Source: EB88 sp965199135 (lineage in GTDB: Bacteria; Acidobacteriota; Terriglobia; Terriglobales; Acidobacteriaceae). From it: a stretch of 64,000 nucleotides of DNA. Made by a program: the position numbers and the translations under genes. The DNA lies in the NCBI GenBank assembly GCA_965199135.1, contig OZ240685.1:2604001-2668000 (forward strand), read 5' to 3'. The notes under the pieces are model-generated. The model was given only the letters and a program-made list of their open reading frames with translations, made no database searches and was not told the origin of the DNA. Positions 57,754-64,000 of the stretch are shown piece after piece; within the stretch, counting starts at the first letter, position 1; every line of letters begins with the position of its first letter.

Positions 57754-58382
57754 GCGACCGGCGCGCCTTCGTGCTGGCCGGTGGCCTGAGCCGCCGCATG
57801 GGCCGCGACAAGGCGACGCTTCTGTACCGAGGCCGAACGCTGCTCGAGCAGGCGTGCCTGCTGCTCGAGGGGGCCGGTTTCACGGTCGCGATCGCCGGGG
57901 TGCGCCCGGGCCGCACCGGCGCAGGAGGTGCCGTGCCCGATCGTTTTCCGCAGAGCGGCCCACTTGGGGGCATCGAGGCAGCGCTGTCCACGCTCGAACA
58001 CGAACCCGGGCAGCCGGTGCTGTTTGTGCCAGTCGACCTGCCGTTGCTGCCGGCAGTCTTTCTGGACCTGCTATGGTCCCGCGCTGCGCGCACCGGCGCG
58101 CTTGCCACGATCCCCTGGTGCGGCGGACGGCCGCAGCCGCTCTGTGCCGTCTACCACTCGTCGCTGCTGGGCGGCATCCGGCAGGCGCTTGTGGACGGCA
58201 ATCGCAAGGTGATGCAGGGGATTGTGGACCTGGCGGGAGCGGAGCGCGGCGGCCTGGACCAGTTCCGCGTGGAGGCGCTCGCACCGGCCGAGGCCGGGCA
58301 GGACCCTCGCTGGTGGCGAGCGTCTGAGTGGTTTACCAACCTGAACAGCCCAGCCGATTACGAACGGCTTGCTTCCCGCTGA
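57750..58382 (+). CDS. mobA: Molybdenum cofactor guanylyltransferase (MobA-like)
   Basis: About 210 residues. The nucleotidyltransferase P-loop AFVLAGGLSRRMGRDKATLL is at the N-terminus, then QSGPLGGIEAALSTL and QPVLFVPVDLPLLP with the metal Asp, and NLNSPADYERL at the end. It attaches GMP (or, in MocA relatives, CMP) to molybdopterin. The MCD-dependent aldehyde oxidoreductase at 46-50 kb would need the CMP form, so MocA activity is possible. Start: only CTG 57750 (in CTGA with the peptidase stop) or GTG 57771 are available after an in-frame stop at 57726. GTG would remove the first beta strand, so I favour CTG. Confidence 0.85.
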   Translation: MSDRRAFVLAGGLSRRMGRDKATLLYRGRTLLEQACLLLEGAGFTVAIAGVRPGRTGAGGAVPDRFPQSGPLGGIEAALSTLEHEPGQPVLFVPVDLPLLPAVFLDLLWSRAARTGALATIPWCGGRPQPLCAVYHSSLLGGIRQALVDGNRKVMQGIVDLAGAERGGLDQFRVEALAPAEAGQDPRWWRASEWFTNLNSPADYERLASR

Positions 58383-58448
58383 CACTGTCGCGGACGAACG
58401 GGCACTCAGGCTGGACAGCAAAGCATCTAGTCTCCATACAGAGGCGCA

Positions 58449-59438
58449 ATGACGAACGAGCACGATCCAGAGAAGGACACCAAGCCGAAGATGGACCCCG
58501 AGGCCGACCGGGACGCCGAGGCGCACGAGAAGCCCGACTTCGAGAACATGCCTGAAGGGTTCGAGTACATCGAGAAGCTGGTCGATGAGCCTGCTCCCGA
58601 CGACGAGCAGATCCGACACGAGACCGAGGAGACCGAGAAAAAACAGGTCGACAAGGAGCAGGAGCCGTACATCGCCTTCGATCACGTCTCGAAGTCGTTC
58701 GGCGATTTCCACGTGCTCAAGGAAGTGAGCTTTTTTGTCAATGCCGGCGAGACCATGTGCATCCTGGGCCGGTCTGGCGTGGGCAAGTCCGTCTCGTTGC
58801 AGCAGTTGATGGGCTTCTACAAGCCGGACAGCGGCCGCATTCTGGTTGCCGGTGAAGACATCACTGACTTCAACGAAGAACAGATGCAGGGCATCCGTCG
58901 CAAGGTCACCATGGTCTTCCAGAACGGCGCGCTCTTTGATTCGCTTTCGGTGCGCGAGAACGTGGCATTTCCGCTGCGTGAGAACCAGAAGCTCGATGAA
59001 GACCAGATCCAGCAGATTGTGTCCGGCCTGCTCGAAATGGTCGGCGTCACCGGGTCTGCCGAGGAGTTGCCGGCCGAGCTCTCAACCGGGATGAAGCGCT
59101 CCGTGGCAATCGCTCGTGCGCTGGCTGCGCAGCCCCAGGCGATCCTCTACGACGAGCCGACGACGATGGTCGATCCGCTGATCGCGAAGTTGATGGGCGA
59201 CCTCATCCAGAAGTTGAAGTTTCAACTCAAGCTCACGAGCATCGTTGTGACGCATGACATGCGGTTCGCACAGCGGCTTGCGGATCGCGTGTTGTTCCTG
59301 CATGAAGGCAAGGCGCGCTTCTTCGGCACCATCGACGAGATGAAGAAGACAAAGGACGAAGTGTTGCGCCAGTTCTTGGAGCTCGATGAACTGATCCTGC
59401 CGGGCTCGGAAGAGGCCAAAGCGGGCGAGGGCCGTTGA
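58449..59438 (+). CDS. ABC transporter ATPase, MlaF/Mkl-like, with acidic N-terminal extension
   Basis: 329 residues. Residues 1-75 are strikingly acidic and Lys-rich (EADRDAEAHEKPDFENMPEG) and look disordered. The ATPase follows: Walker A LGRSGVGKSVSLQQ, Q-loop MVFQNGALFDSLSVREN, a signature LSTGMKRSVAIARAL (Thr for the usual Gly), Walker B AILYDEPTTMVDP and VVTHDM. FQNGALFDSLSV is typical of Mla/Mkl-type retrograde phospholipid importers. The permease and MCE substrate-binding genes are not adjacent; it stands upstream of nadE by 12 bp. Partner subunits must be encoded elsewhere. Confidence 0.88.
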   Translation: MTNEHDPEKDTKPKMDPEADRDAEAHEKPDFENMPEGFEYIEKLVDEPAPDDEQIRHETEETEKKQVDKEQEPYIAFDHVSKSFGDFHVLKEVSFFVNAGETMCILGRSGVGKSVSLQQLMGFYKPDSGRILVAGEDITDFNEEQMQGIRRKVTMVFQNGALFDSLSVRENVAFPLRENQKLDEDQIQQIVSGLLEMVGVTGSAEELPAELSTGMKRSVAIARALAAQPQAILYDEPTTMVDPLIAKLMGDLIQKLKFQLKLTSIVVTHDMRFAQRLADRVLFLHEGKARFFGTIDEMKKTKDEVLRQFLELDELILPGSEEAKAGEGR

Positions 59439-59450
59439 TACACTAGGCGT

Positions 59451-61097
59451 GTGAAGATCGCGCTTGCTCAGATCAACCCCACGGTCGGCGATTTCTCCGG
59501 CAACCTCGCCACCATGCTCCGGTTTACCGAGCGAGCCGCCCAGGCAGAAGCCGACCTGGTGGTCTTTCCCGAGCTTTCCATCTGCGGCTATCCGCCGGCA
59601 GACCTGCTCGAGAAGCCTGCATTTATCCAGCGTGCGGATGAGGTGCTCTCGCAGCTGGCGGTGCATGCGGGATCCCTGGGAATCGCTGTGTTGTGCGGCG
59701 TGCCCACGCCTGCTCCCCCTGAGACCGGCAAGCATGTGTACAACTCTGCGGCGCTGCTCGAGGGTGGCCGTGTGAGCTTCGTGCAGAACAAACGGCTGCT
59801 CCCGTTCTACGACGTGTTTGATGAGCAGCGCTACTTTGCGCCGGCTGCTGCGCAAGGTGTGGTCACCGTCGCTGGCGAGCGCGTCGCCATCACCATCTGC
59901 GAAGATGCGTGGAATGACAAGAGCTTCTGGGAGACGCGCCGCTACCAGGTCGATCCGATCGAAGAGCTTATGCAGTCGGGCGCCTCGCTCATCCTGAATA
60001 TTTCGGCGTCACCCTTTTGGCGCGGCAAGCGCGGAACACGCGAGGCGATGCTGTCTGCGATCGCGCGGCGCTACAGCGTCCCGGTCGTGATGGTGAACCA
60101 GGTCGGCGGCAACGACAGCCTCTTGTTTGACGGCACGAGCCTGGCGCTCGATGCGCATGGCACGGTCGCGGCGCGTGCATTTTCCTGCAGTGAGGACCTT
60201 GTCTTCTTCGACTCGCAGGCACAGCGTGGCGACCTGCGTCCGCCGGTTGCCGGGGAAGACGAGCTTTGCTTTCGGGCGCTCGCGCTTGGGGTGCGCGACT
60301 ATGTGCGCAAGTGCGGCTTCCGGCAGGTGTTGATCGGACTAAGCGGCGGCATCGACTCGGCGCTGGTCGCTGCGATCGCTGTGGAGGCGCTCGGCGCCGA
60401 CAAGGTCATCGGCATCGGTATGCCAAGCGAGTATTCGTCGTCCGGTTCGATTGAGGACAGCAGGGAACTGGCGCATAACCTCGGCATCCGTTTCGAGATC
60501 CTGCCGATTGCGCCTGTCTTTGGCGAATTCAACCTCACGCTTGCGCCGCTGTTCCAGGGTGCTGTGAGTGATCTCACGGAAGAGAATCTGCAGTCGCGCA
60601 TCCGCGGCACGCTTCTGATGGCGCTCTCGAATAAGTGGAACGCGCTGGTGCTCACGACGGGCAACAAGAGCGAGATGGCGACCGGCTACTGCACGCTCTA
60701 TGGCGACATGGTGGGCGCGCTCGCGGTGATCGGCGACGTGATGAAGACCGATGTGTACAAGCTCTGCCGCTACGCGAATCGCGATCGCGTGGTGATCCCG
60801 GAGGCCATCCTGACCAAGGCGCCGTCTGCCGAATTACGGCCAGGACAGCTGGACTCTGACTCGCTGCCGGACTATGGGCACCTGGATCCGGTGCTCGCCG
60901 CGTATATCGAGAACTACGAAACAGCAGGCGAGATTGCAGAGCACACCGACTTATCCGCCGACGAGATTGCACGCGTGCTGCGGCTCGTCGAACGCAGCGA
61001 GTACAAGCGGCAGCAGGCCGCGCCTGTGCTCAAGCTGACTCCCAAGGCCTTTGGCATGGGGCGACGGTTTCCTATCGCGGCGAAGATGCAGGTCTGA
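59451..61097 (+). CDS. nadE: NAD+ synthase, glutamine-hydrolysing
   Basis: 548 residues, two domains. The N-terminal nitrilase-type amidase (1-270) has the catalytic triad: Glu in LVVFPELSICGYPPADLLEK, Lys in NKRLLPFYDVFDEQRYF and Cys in ITICEDAWND. The C-terminal synthetase uses the PP-loop LSGGIDSALVAAIAVEALGA and TTGNKSEMATGYCTLYGDM. It makes NAD+ from deamido-NAD+, ATP and glutamine. GTG start at 59451, 12 bp after the ABC ATPase stop; an AGG precedes it closely. It is probably in one operon with that gene. Confidence 0.96.
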   Translation: MKIALAQINPTVGDFSGNLATMLRFTERAAQAEADLVVFPELSICGYPPADLLEKPAFIQRADEVLSQLAVHAGSLGIAVLCGVPTPAPPETGKHVYNSAALLEGGRVSFVQNKRLLPFYDVFDEQRYFAPAAAQGVVTVAGERVAITICEDAWNDKSFWETRRYQVDPIEELMQSGASLILNISASPFWRGKRGTREAMLSAIARRYSVPVVMVNQVGGNDSLLFDGTSLALDAHGTVAARAFSCSEDLVFFDSQAQRGDLRPPVAGEDELCFRALALGVRDYVRKCGFRQVLIGLSGGIDSALVAAIAVEALGADKVIGIGMPSEYSSSGSIEDSRELAHNLGIRFEILPIAPVFGEFNLTLAPLFQGAVSDLTEENLQSRIRGTLLMALSNKWNALVLTTGNKSEMATGYCTLYGDMVGALAVIGDVMKTDVYKLCRYANRDRVVIPEAILTKAPSAELRPGQLDSDSLPDYGHLDPVLAAYIENYETAGEIAEHTDLSADEIARVLRLVERSEYKRQQAAPVLKLTPKAFGMGRRFPIAAKMQV

Positions 61098-61444
61098 TGC
61101 GTGTGCGGCCCCTGCAAATGCCTGCGCCGTTTGCTTTGTCTGCGCCTGTAAGTGCGATGGACGCGGCATTCCTGGGTGCTACGGGCGCCCCGGCGCGGAA
61201 CGGCCGCCAGTGAGCGGCGAGAGTGCTTCTGAAAACGCTGTTTTCAGGAGGCTCCGAGCCGTCAGGCGAGCCGACGAAACTTCGATGAGTGCAGTGGCCT
61301 GTTGATCACGGGAGAACTGCCCCGAAGCGCCCTGCTTCCGGCACGCCGGCTTCCATGACTTGCCCTGCGGATCGCTCTCGGGACTGGCAGAGCGCAACGG
61401 AAAGTGAGCTGGAAGCGCTTACCCACTCTCCGTCGAATGCGTCA
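61098..61444. other. Intergenic region between convergent nadE and amidase
   Basis: 347 bp with no gene I can support. It contains a perfect 8-bp hairpin, CTGAAAAC (61229-61236) with GTTTTCAG (61240-61247) and a 3-nt loop, whose A- and T-runs could act as terminator on either strand. Short open frames here have no ribosome site or recognisable product. Codon bias is absent. Confidence 0.6.
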
Positions 61445-62854
61445 TCACAGGCTCGGACGCAGGTTCCTGACCGGGCTGACCTGCTCCAGCAGTGACGCAA
61501 CATGAAGAATTGTCGATTCAGCCTGCCAGCTTCCAACCACCTGCACGTTGATCGGCATGCCTTCGCTGCTTGTGCCGAAGCGCAAGGACACCCCTGGTAA
61601 CCCGGTCACGTTCAAAGGCACCGTAGCTCCCTGCATGTACGTGGCATCCACGGTCTGGCCATTGATCACAAACTCTGACGTCCCATGCTTGTAGGCCGGA
61701 ACAGGCAGAACTGGCGTCAACAACGCGTCGTACTTTCGGAAATAGGCGGCGAAGCCATCTTTGAGACGTTCAGCGCCTTGTTCCGCGTCGATGTAGGCTT
61801 CCATCGAAGTGTCGGGCAGCGAGAGCATGTACTTTGCCATCATGTAGATCTCGTCGTCACTCCGACCAGCCGTGGCTTCCCGAAAAACAGGCTTCATCTC
61901 CATTACATGGAGTCGATTGAAGACGTCGAGTGCGAAGTCGTGTTCCAGTGCCGGAATGCGCACGGGCTCTACCACTACTCCGAGGCCCTTCAGTCCTTCA
62001 GCCGCTGCCTGCACGGTCTTTGCTACCTCGGGATCGATCGGGCCGAAGCCGGGCTCAACAAGCCAGCCAACGCGAAGCGTTCGTTTGGGCGAGGAACCGA
62101 GGCCCGCATCGTACCCGACGGTGCTGCTGCTGTATCCATCGACACCATCCGGGCCCGCCAATTGCGAGAATGCCAGGGATAGGTCACGAATGCTGCGGGC
62201 CATGGGGCCTACATGCCAGAAGCGGCGCGGCACACGCGGCCAGATGCCGGTCATGGGGATACGGCCGTGGGTCGCCTTGAGCGAGACAATCCCTGTCTGA
62301 GCAGCCGGCCCACGAACGGAAATTGCAAGATCGGTGCCGAGTCCCAGCGGAGACATGCCTGCGGCGATGGCTGCCGACTCGCCACCGCTCGATCCACCCG
62401 GCGTACGCGTTAGATCCCAGGGATTGTTTGAACGTCCCGTGAGGAGATTGTCGCTCTCAATCCAGTAGGAGAACTCGGGTTGGTTGGTCTTTGCCAATAG
62501 AATGCCGCCGGCCTTCTTCAGGCGCGCCACGCTGGTCGCATCGGTCTCTGGAAGCCGCCCCTTGAAGATCGGCGAGCCGCGCTGCGTCATCACCTCGGCG
62601 GTGTCGATGGAATCCTTGGCTGTGAATGGCACGCCGTGCAGTGGACCCAGCGGCGCTCCCTTGAGCACTGCAGCCTCCGCGGCCTGAGCCGATGCGAGCG
62701 CATCATCTGCGATGGTTACGATCGCGTTGAGCTTCGGGTTGACTGCTCGGATGCGCTCAAGATGGGCCTTCATCACTTCCACGGGCGAGACCTCGCGTGT
62801 GCGGATCAGCTCGGCCAGCCCGGTTGCGTCGGTATAGATCAGGTCGTTGTTCAC
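61445..62854 (-). CDS. Amidase (amidase signature family)
   Basis: 469 residues. The catalytic triad of the family is visible: Lys in GVPFTAKDSIDTAEV, the cis-Ser in TRTPGGSSGGESAAIAAG, and the nucleophile region GTDLAISVRGPAAQTGIV. In the last block the usual GGSIR reads AISVR, which keeps the Ser but changes the preceding residues. Other blocks are LLAKTNQPEFSYWIESDN, and the C-terminal LNVTGLPGVSLRFGTSS. The reaction is hydrolysis of an unknown amide. Start is GTG at 62854 with AAGGAG six to seven bases upstream. It is divergent from a TetR regulator and probably repressed by it. Confidence 0.9.
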   Translation of the reverse strand: MNNDLIYTDATGLAELIRTREVSPVEVMKAHLERIRAVNPKLNAIVTIADDALASAQAAEAAVLKGAPLGPLHGVPFTAKDSIDTAEVMTQRGSPIFKGRLPETDATSVARLKKAGGILLAKTNQPEFSYWIESDNLLTGRSNNPWDLTRTPGGSSGGESAAIAAGMSPLGLGTDLAISVRGPAAQTGIVSLKATHGRIPMTGIWPRVPRRFWHVGPMARSIRDLSLAFSQLAGPDGVDGYSSSTVGYDAGLGSSPKRTLRVGWLVEPGFGPIDPEVAKTVQAAAEGLKGLGVVVEPVRIPALEHDFALDVFNRLHVMEMKPVFREATAGRSDDEIYMMAKYMLSLPDTSMEAYIDAEQGAERLKDGFAAYFRKYDALLTPVLPVPAYKHGTSEFVINGQTVDATYMQGATVPLNVTGLPGVSLRFGTSSEGMPINVQVVGSWQAESTILHVASLLEQVSPVRNLRPSL

Positions 62855-62864
62855 TTTGCGCTCC

Positions 62865-62919
62865 TTCTACCTGCCAGTTGACAGGTGCGCTCATTGTGAT
62901 TCTACCTGCCATTTGGTAG
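62865..62919. promoter_or_regulatory. Paired operator sites between amidase and TetR genes
   Basis: Two near-identical 20-bp copies, TTCTACCTGCCAGTTGACAG (62865-62884) and TTCTACCTGCCATTTGGTAG (62900-62919), repeat in the same orientation 35 bp apart. Each has the ends of a dyad, best seen as CTACC-N8-GGTAG in the second copy. The first copy abuts the amidase ribosome site and the second ends 8 bp before the tetR ATG. That is where a TetR repressor controlling both genes would bind. Confidence 0.7.
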
Positions 62920-62927
62920 ATTCAAAA

Positions 62928-63530
62928 ATGTTGAACGTTTCCTCTCACGCTGCAGAAGGGACAACATTGAGCCAGAATGCCCGCGAAGACATCCTCGCCG
63001 CGGCAAGACGCACTGCTCAGGCCCATGGCTATGGTGGTCTGAACTTCCGCGATCTTGCCAAAGAGGTGGGGATCAAGGCAGCCAGCATCTACTATTACTT
63101 TCCCAGCAAGGCCGAGCTGGCTACCGCTGTAGCCCGGCGCTATTGGGAAGACTCCCAGGCGTTCCTCGAACAGCTGCTGAAGGACGCGCCGAGTCCGCAG
63201 GCTGCGCTCCGCGGTTACCCTGAGACGTTCCGCTGGGCGCTCGAGAACGAAAATCGTATGTGTCTCTGTAGCTTTATGGGCGCTGAGTTCAACGACCTTC
63301 CAGAGCTGGTTAGAAAAGAAGTCCAGATCTTCGCCGACATCAATATTGCCTGGCTGTCTAGGGTTCTCACCGCAGCAAAGACTGTGCCGCCGAAAGAGAG
63401 CCAGCACAGAGCCCGCGCAATCTTTGCTGCGATCACCGGAGCTCAACTCACGGCGAGGGCTCGCGCCGATGTCAACCTTTACGACGAGACCATCAAGACA
63501 TATCAATCTGCCGGTCTGCTGCCCGGGTGA
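62928..63530 (+). CDS. TetR-family transcriptional regulator
   Basis: 200 residues. The N-terminal helix-turn-helix is AREDILAAARRTAQAHGYGG, LNFRDLAKEVGIKAASIYYY, FPSKAELATAVA, the standard TetR block. The C-terminal ligand domain is all helical (TFRWALENENRMCLCSFMGA; HRARAIFAAITGAQLTARAR). MCLCSFMGAEF in the middle resembles the AcrR-type subgroup with a conserved Cys pair. ATG at 62928 chosen because the upstream ATG at 62847 would read through the amidase start and both operator copies. It probably represses the amidase and itself until an inducer binds. Confidence 0.92.
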   Translation: MLNVSSHAAEGTTLSQNAREDILAAARRTAQAHGYGGLNFRDLAKEVGIKAASIYYYFPSKAELATAVARRYWEDSQAFLEQLLKDAPSPQAALRGYPETFRWALENENRMCLCSFMGAEFNDLPELVRKEVQIFADINIAWLSRVLTAAKTVPPKESQHRARAIFAAITGAQLTARARADVNLYDETIKTYQSAGLLPG

Positions 63531-63890
63531 GGTGAGACTTCGCCTCTCATTGCACCTCGCCTCAAGAGGCCGCGTGCGCCACCCTGTCTGCCCACAGCAT
63601 GCAGAGAAAATGGCTGGCAACGAGGAACGCCGTTCTGGTCAGGTGTGATCGCGCTGAGTGCAAGATCGCCAACCCATCCATCGAAACTGAAACTTCCTGC
63701 CACGGTCGAAGGTCCGGCAGAGGCCTCTTTCCGGCCACTAAGCGTTCATCGGGAGCGTTCATCGGGAGTGTTCATCAGGAGCGTTCATCAGGCCGGAGGG
63801 GCGTTTCGGCTCCACACTCCGGCGGCCCGCGTGGTGGCGGAAGTTCAGGTTACGCAGCGCTCGCAGATTCCAGAAGCAGGCTCTTCACAA
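63531..63890. other. Intergenic region after tetR
   Basis: About 360 bp with no supportable gene. It contains a small GCCTC-AA-GAGGC hairpin shortly after the tetR stop, a 13-bp tandem repeat (listed separately) and otherwise nothing I can interpret. Open frames present here have no ribosome site and no recognisable product. Confidence 0.6.
63742..63792. repeat. 13-bp tandem repeat, four copies
   Basis: Units GCGTTCATCGGGA (63742), GCGTTCATCGGGA (63755), GTGTTCATCAGGA (63768) and GCGTTCATCAGG (63781, last base differs) follow head to tail in non-coding DNA. Consistent with a small variable-number repeat or protein-binding iterons; no replication gene is near. Confidence 0.85.
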
Positions 63891-64000
63891 CTATGAGTGT
63901 GTCGGCAGCAGCACCAGCTGTCCCTGGCCGCTCGTATGTCCAAGCCGGACGATATGGGGTGTAAGCACCACCACGAGTGTGTCGACCGTGTGATCGACCG
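63891..64000 (-). CDS. Secretin-like protein, C-terminal fragment (partial)
   Basis: The right edge cuts a minus-strand gene; only its last 36 codons, ending in a TAG at 63891-63893, are visible. The peptide contains VDTLVVVLTPHIVRLG, which matches the end of the secretin domain of type II secretion GspD/PilQ-like proteins, where TPHIVR is a common terminus of the beta-barrel in Acidobacteria. A polar tail of about 18 residues (HTSGQGQLVLLPTHS) follows. The start and most of the protein lie outside the window, so identity rests on a short motif. Confidence 0.6.
   Translation of the reverse strand, partial: VDHTVDTLVVVLTPHIVRLGHTSGQGQLVLLPTHS

Noticed and set aside
1..64000. CRISPR arrays, insertion sequences, integrases, toxin-antitoxin pairs, restriction systems
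   Set aside because: No repeat-spacer pattern, transposase motif or defence-gene family was seen on either strand; the few tandem repeats are short and without spacers.

Overview
The window is a GC-rich, gene-dense stretch of bacterial chromosome. The protein families, the gene neighbourhoods and a secreted protein family that I recall as typical of Acidobacteriaceae suggest a soil acidobacterium (Terriglobus/Granulicella/Edaphobacter-like). That assignment is inference, because no rRNA or other phylogenetic marker lies in the window. I saw no tRNA, rRNA, CRISPR array, transposase or prophage gene. The content looks like ordinary chromosome with several accessory modules.

Layout. 1-6.6 kb: a LysR regulator (cut by the left edge) divergent from a tripartite RND efflux operon (permease, adaptor, outer-membrane lipoprotein). 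6.7-12.7 kb: an MFS organic-acid carrier, a CPA1 Na+/H+ antiporter, a GntR regulator and an aldehyde dehydrogenase resembling 2-oxoglutarate-semialdehyde dehydrogenase (sugar-acid catabolism), and a small unknown protein. 12.9-14.2 kb: zwf. 14.6-20.9 kb: the SOS mutasome cassette imuA-imuB-dnaE2, translationally coupled, with a structured leader and an unusually enlarged ImuA. 21.0-23.5 kb: a MepK-like DUF882 endopeptidase and an LdtD/YcbB-like L,D-transpeptidase, convergent around a 17-bp terminator stem. 23.6-31.5 kb: GH16 glucanase, PAS-PAS-GGDEF cyclase, queG with a zinc phospholipase C-like protein, a frameshifted secreted protein, GH43 and a DUF1080 protein. 31.5-39.3 kb: ychF, aldB plus its usual DUF779 partner, GDP-fucose synthase, a NagX-like acyltransferase and a GT-C membrane glycosyltransferase. 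39.7-46.0 kb: a Crp/Fnr regulator and a glpK-glpD-glpF-gntP operon. 46.1-50.1 kb: a periplasmic PaoABC-type molybdenum aldehyde oxidoreductase.

50.3-55.7 kb: a compact minus-strand operon encoding a sigma54 response regulator, its histidine kinase, a proline-rich lipoprotein, a geranylgeranyl-reductase-like flavoprotein and a UBP-type zinc finger. The genes overlap or nearly touch; this is the least conventional grouping in the window. 56-61 kb: rhodanese, M20 peptidase, mobA (which could serve the molybdoenzyme), an orphan Mla-like ABC ATPase and nadE. 61.4-63.5 kb: an amidase divergent from a TetR regulator over a clear pair of operator-like repeats. The right edge cuts the C-terminus of what looks like a secretin.

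Start codons were re-chosen where ribosome-binding sites or family N-termini argued for it, including several GTG and TTG starts. All motif statements were read from the sequence by eye. No database search or structure prediction was run.
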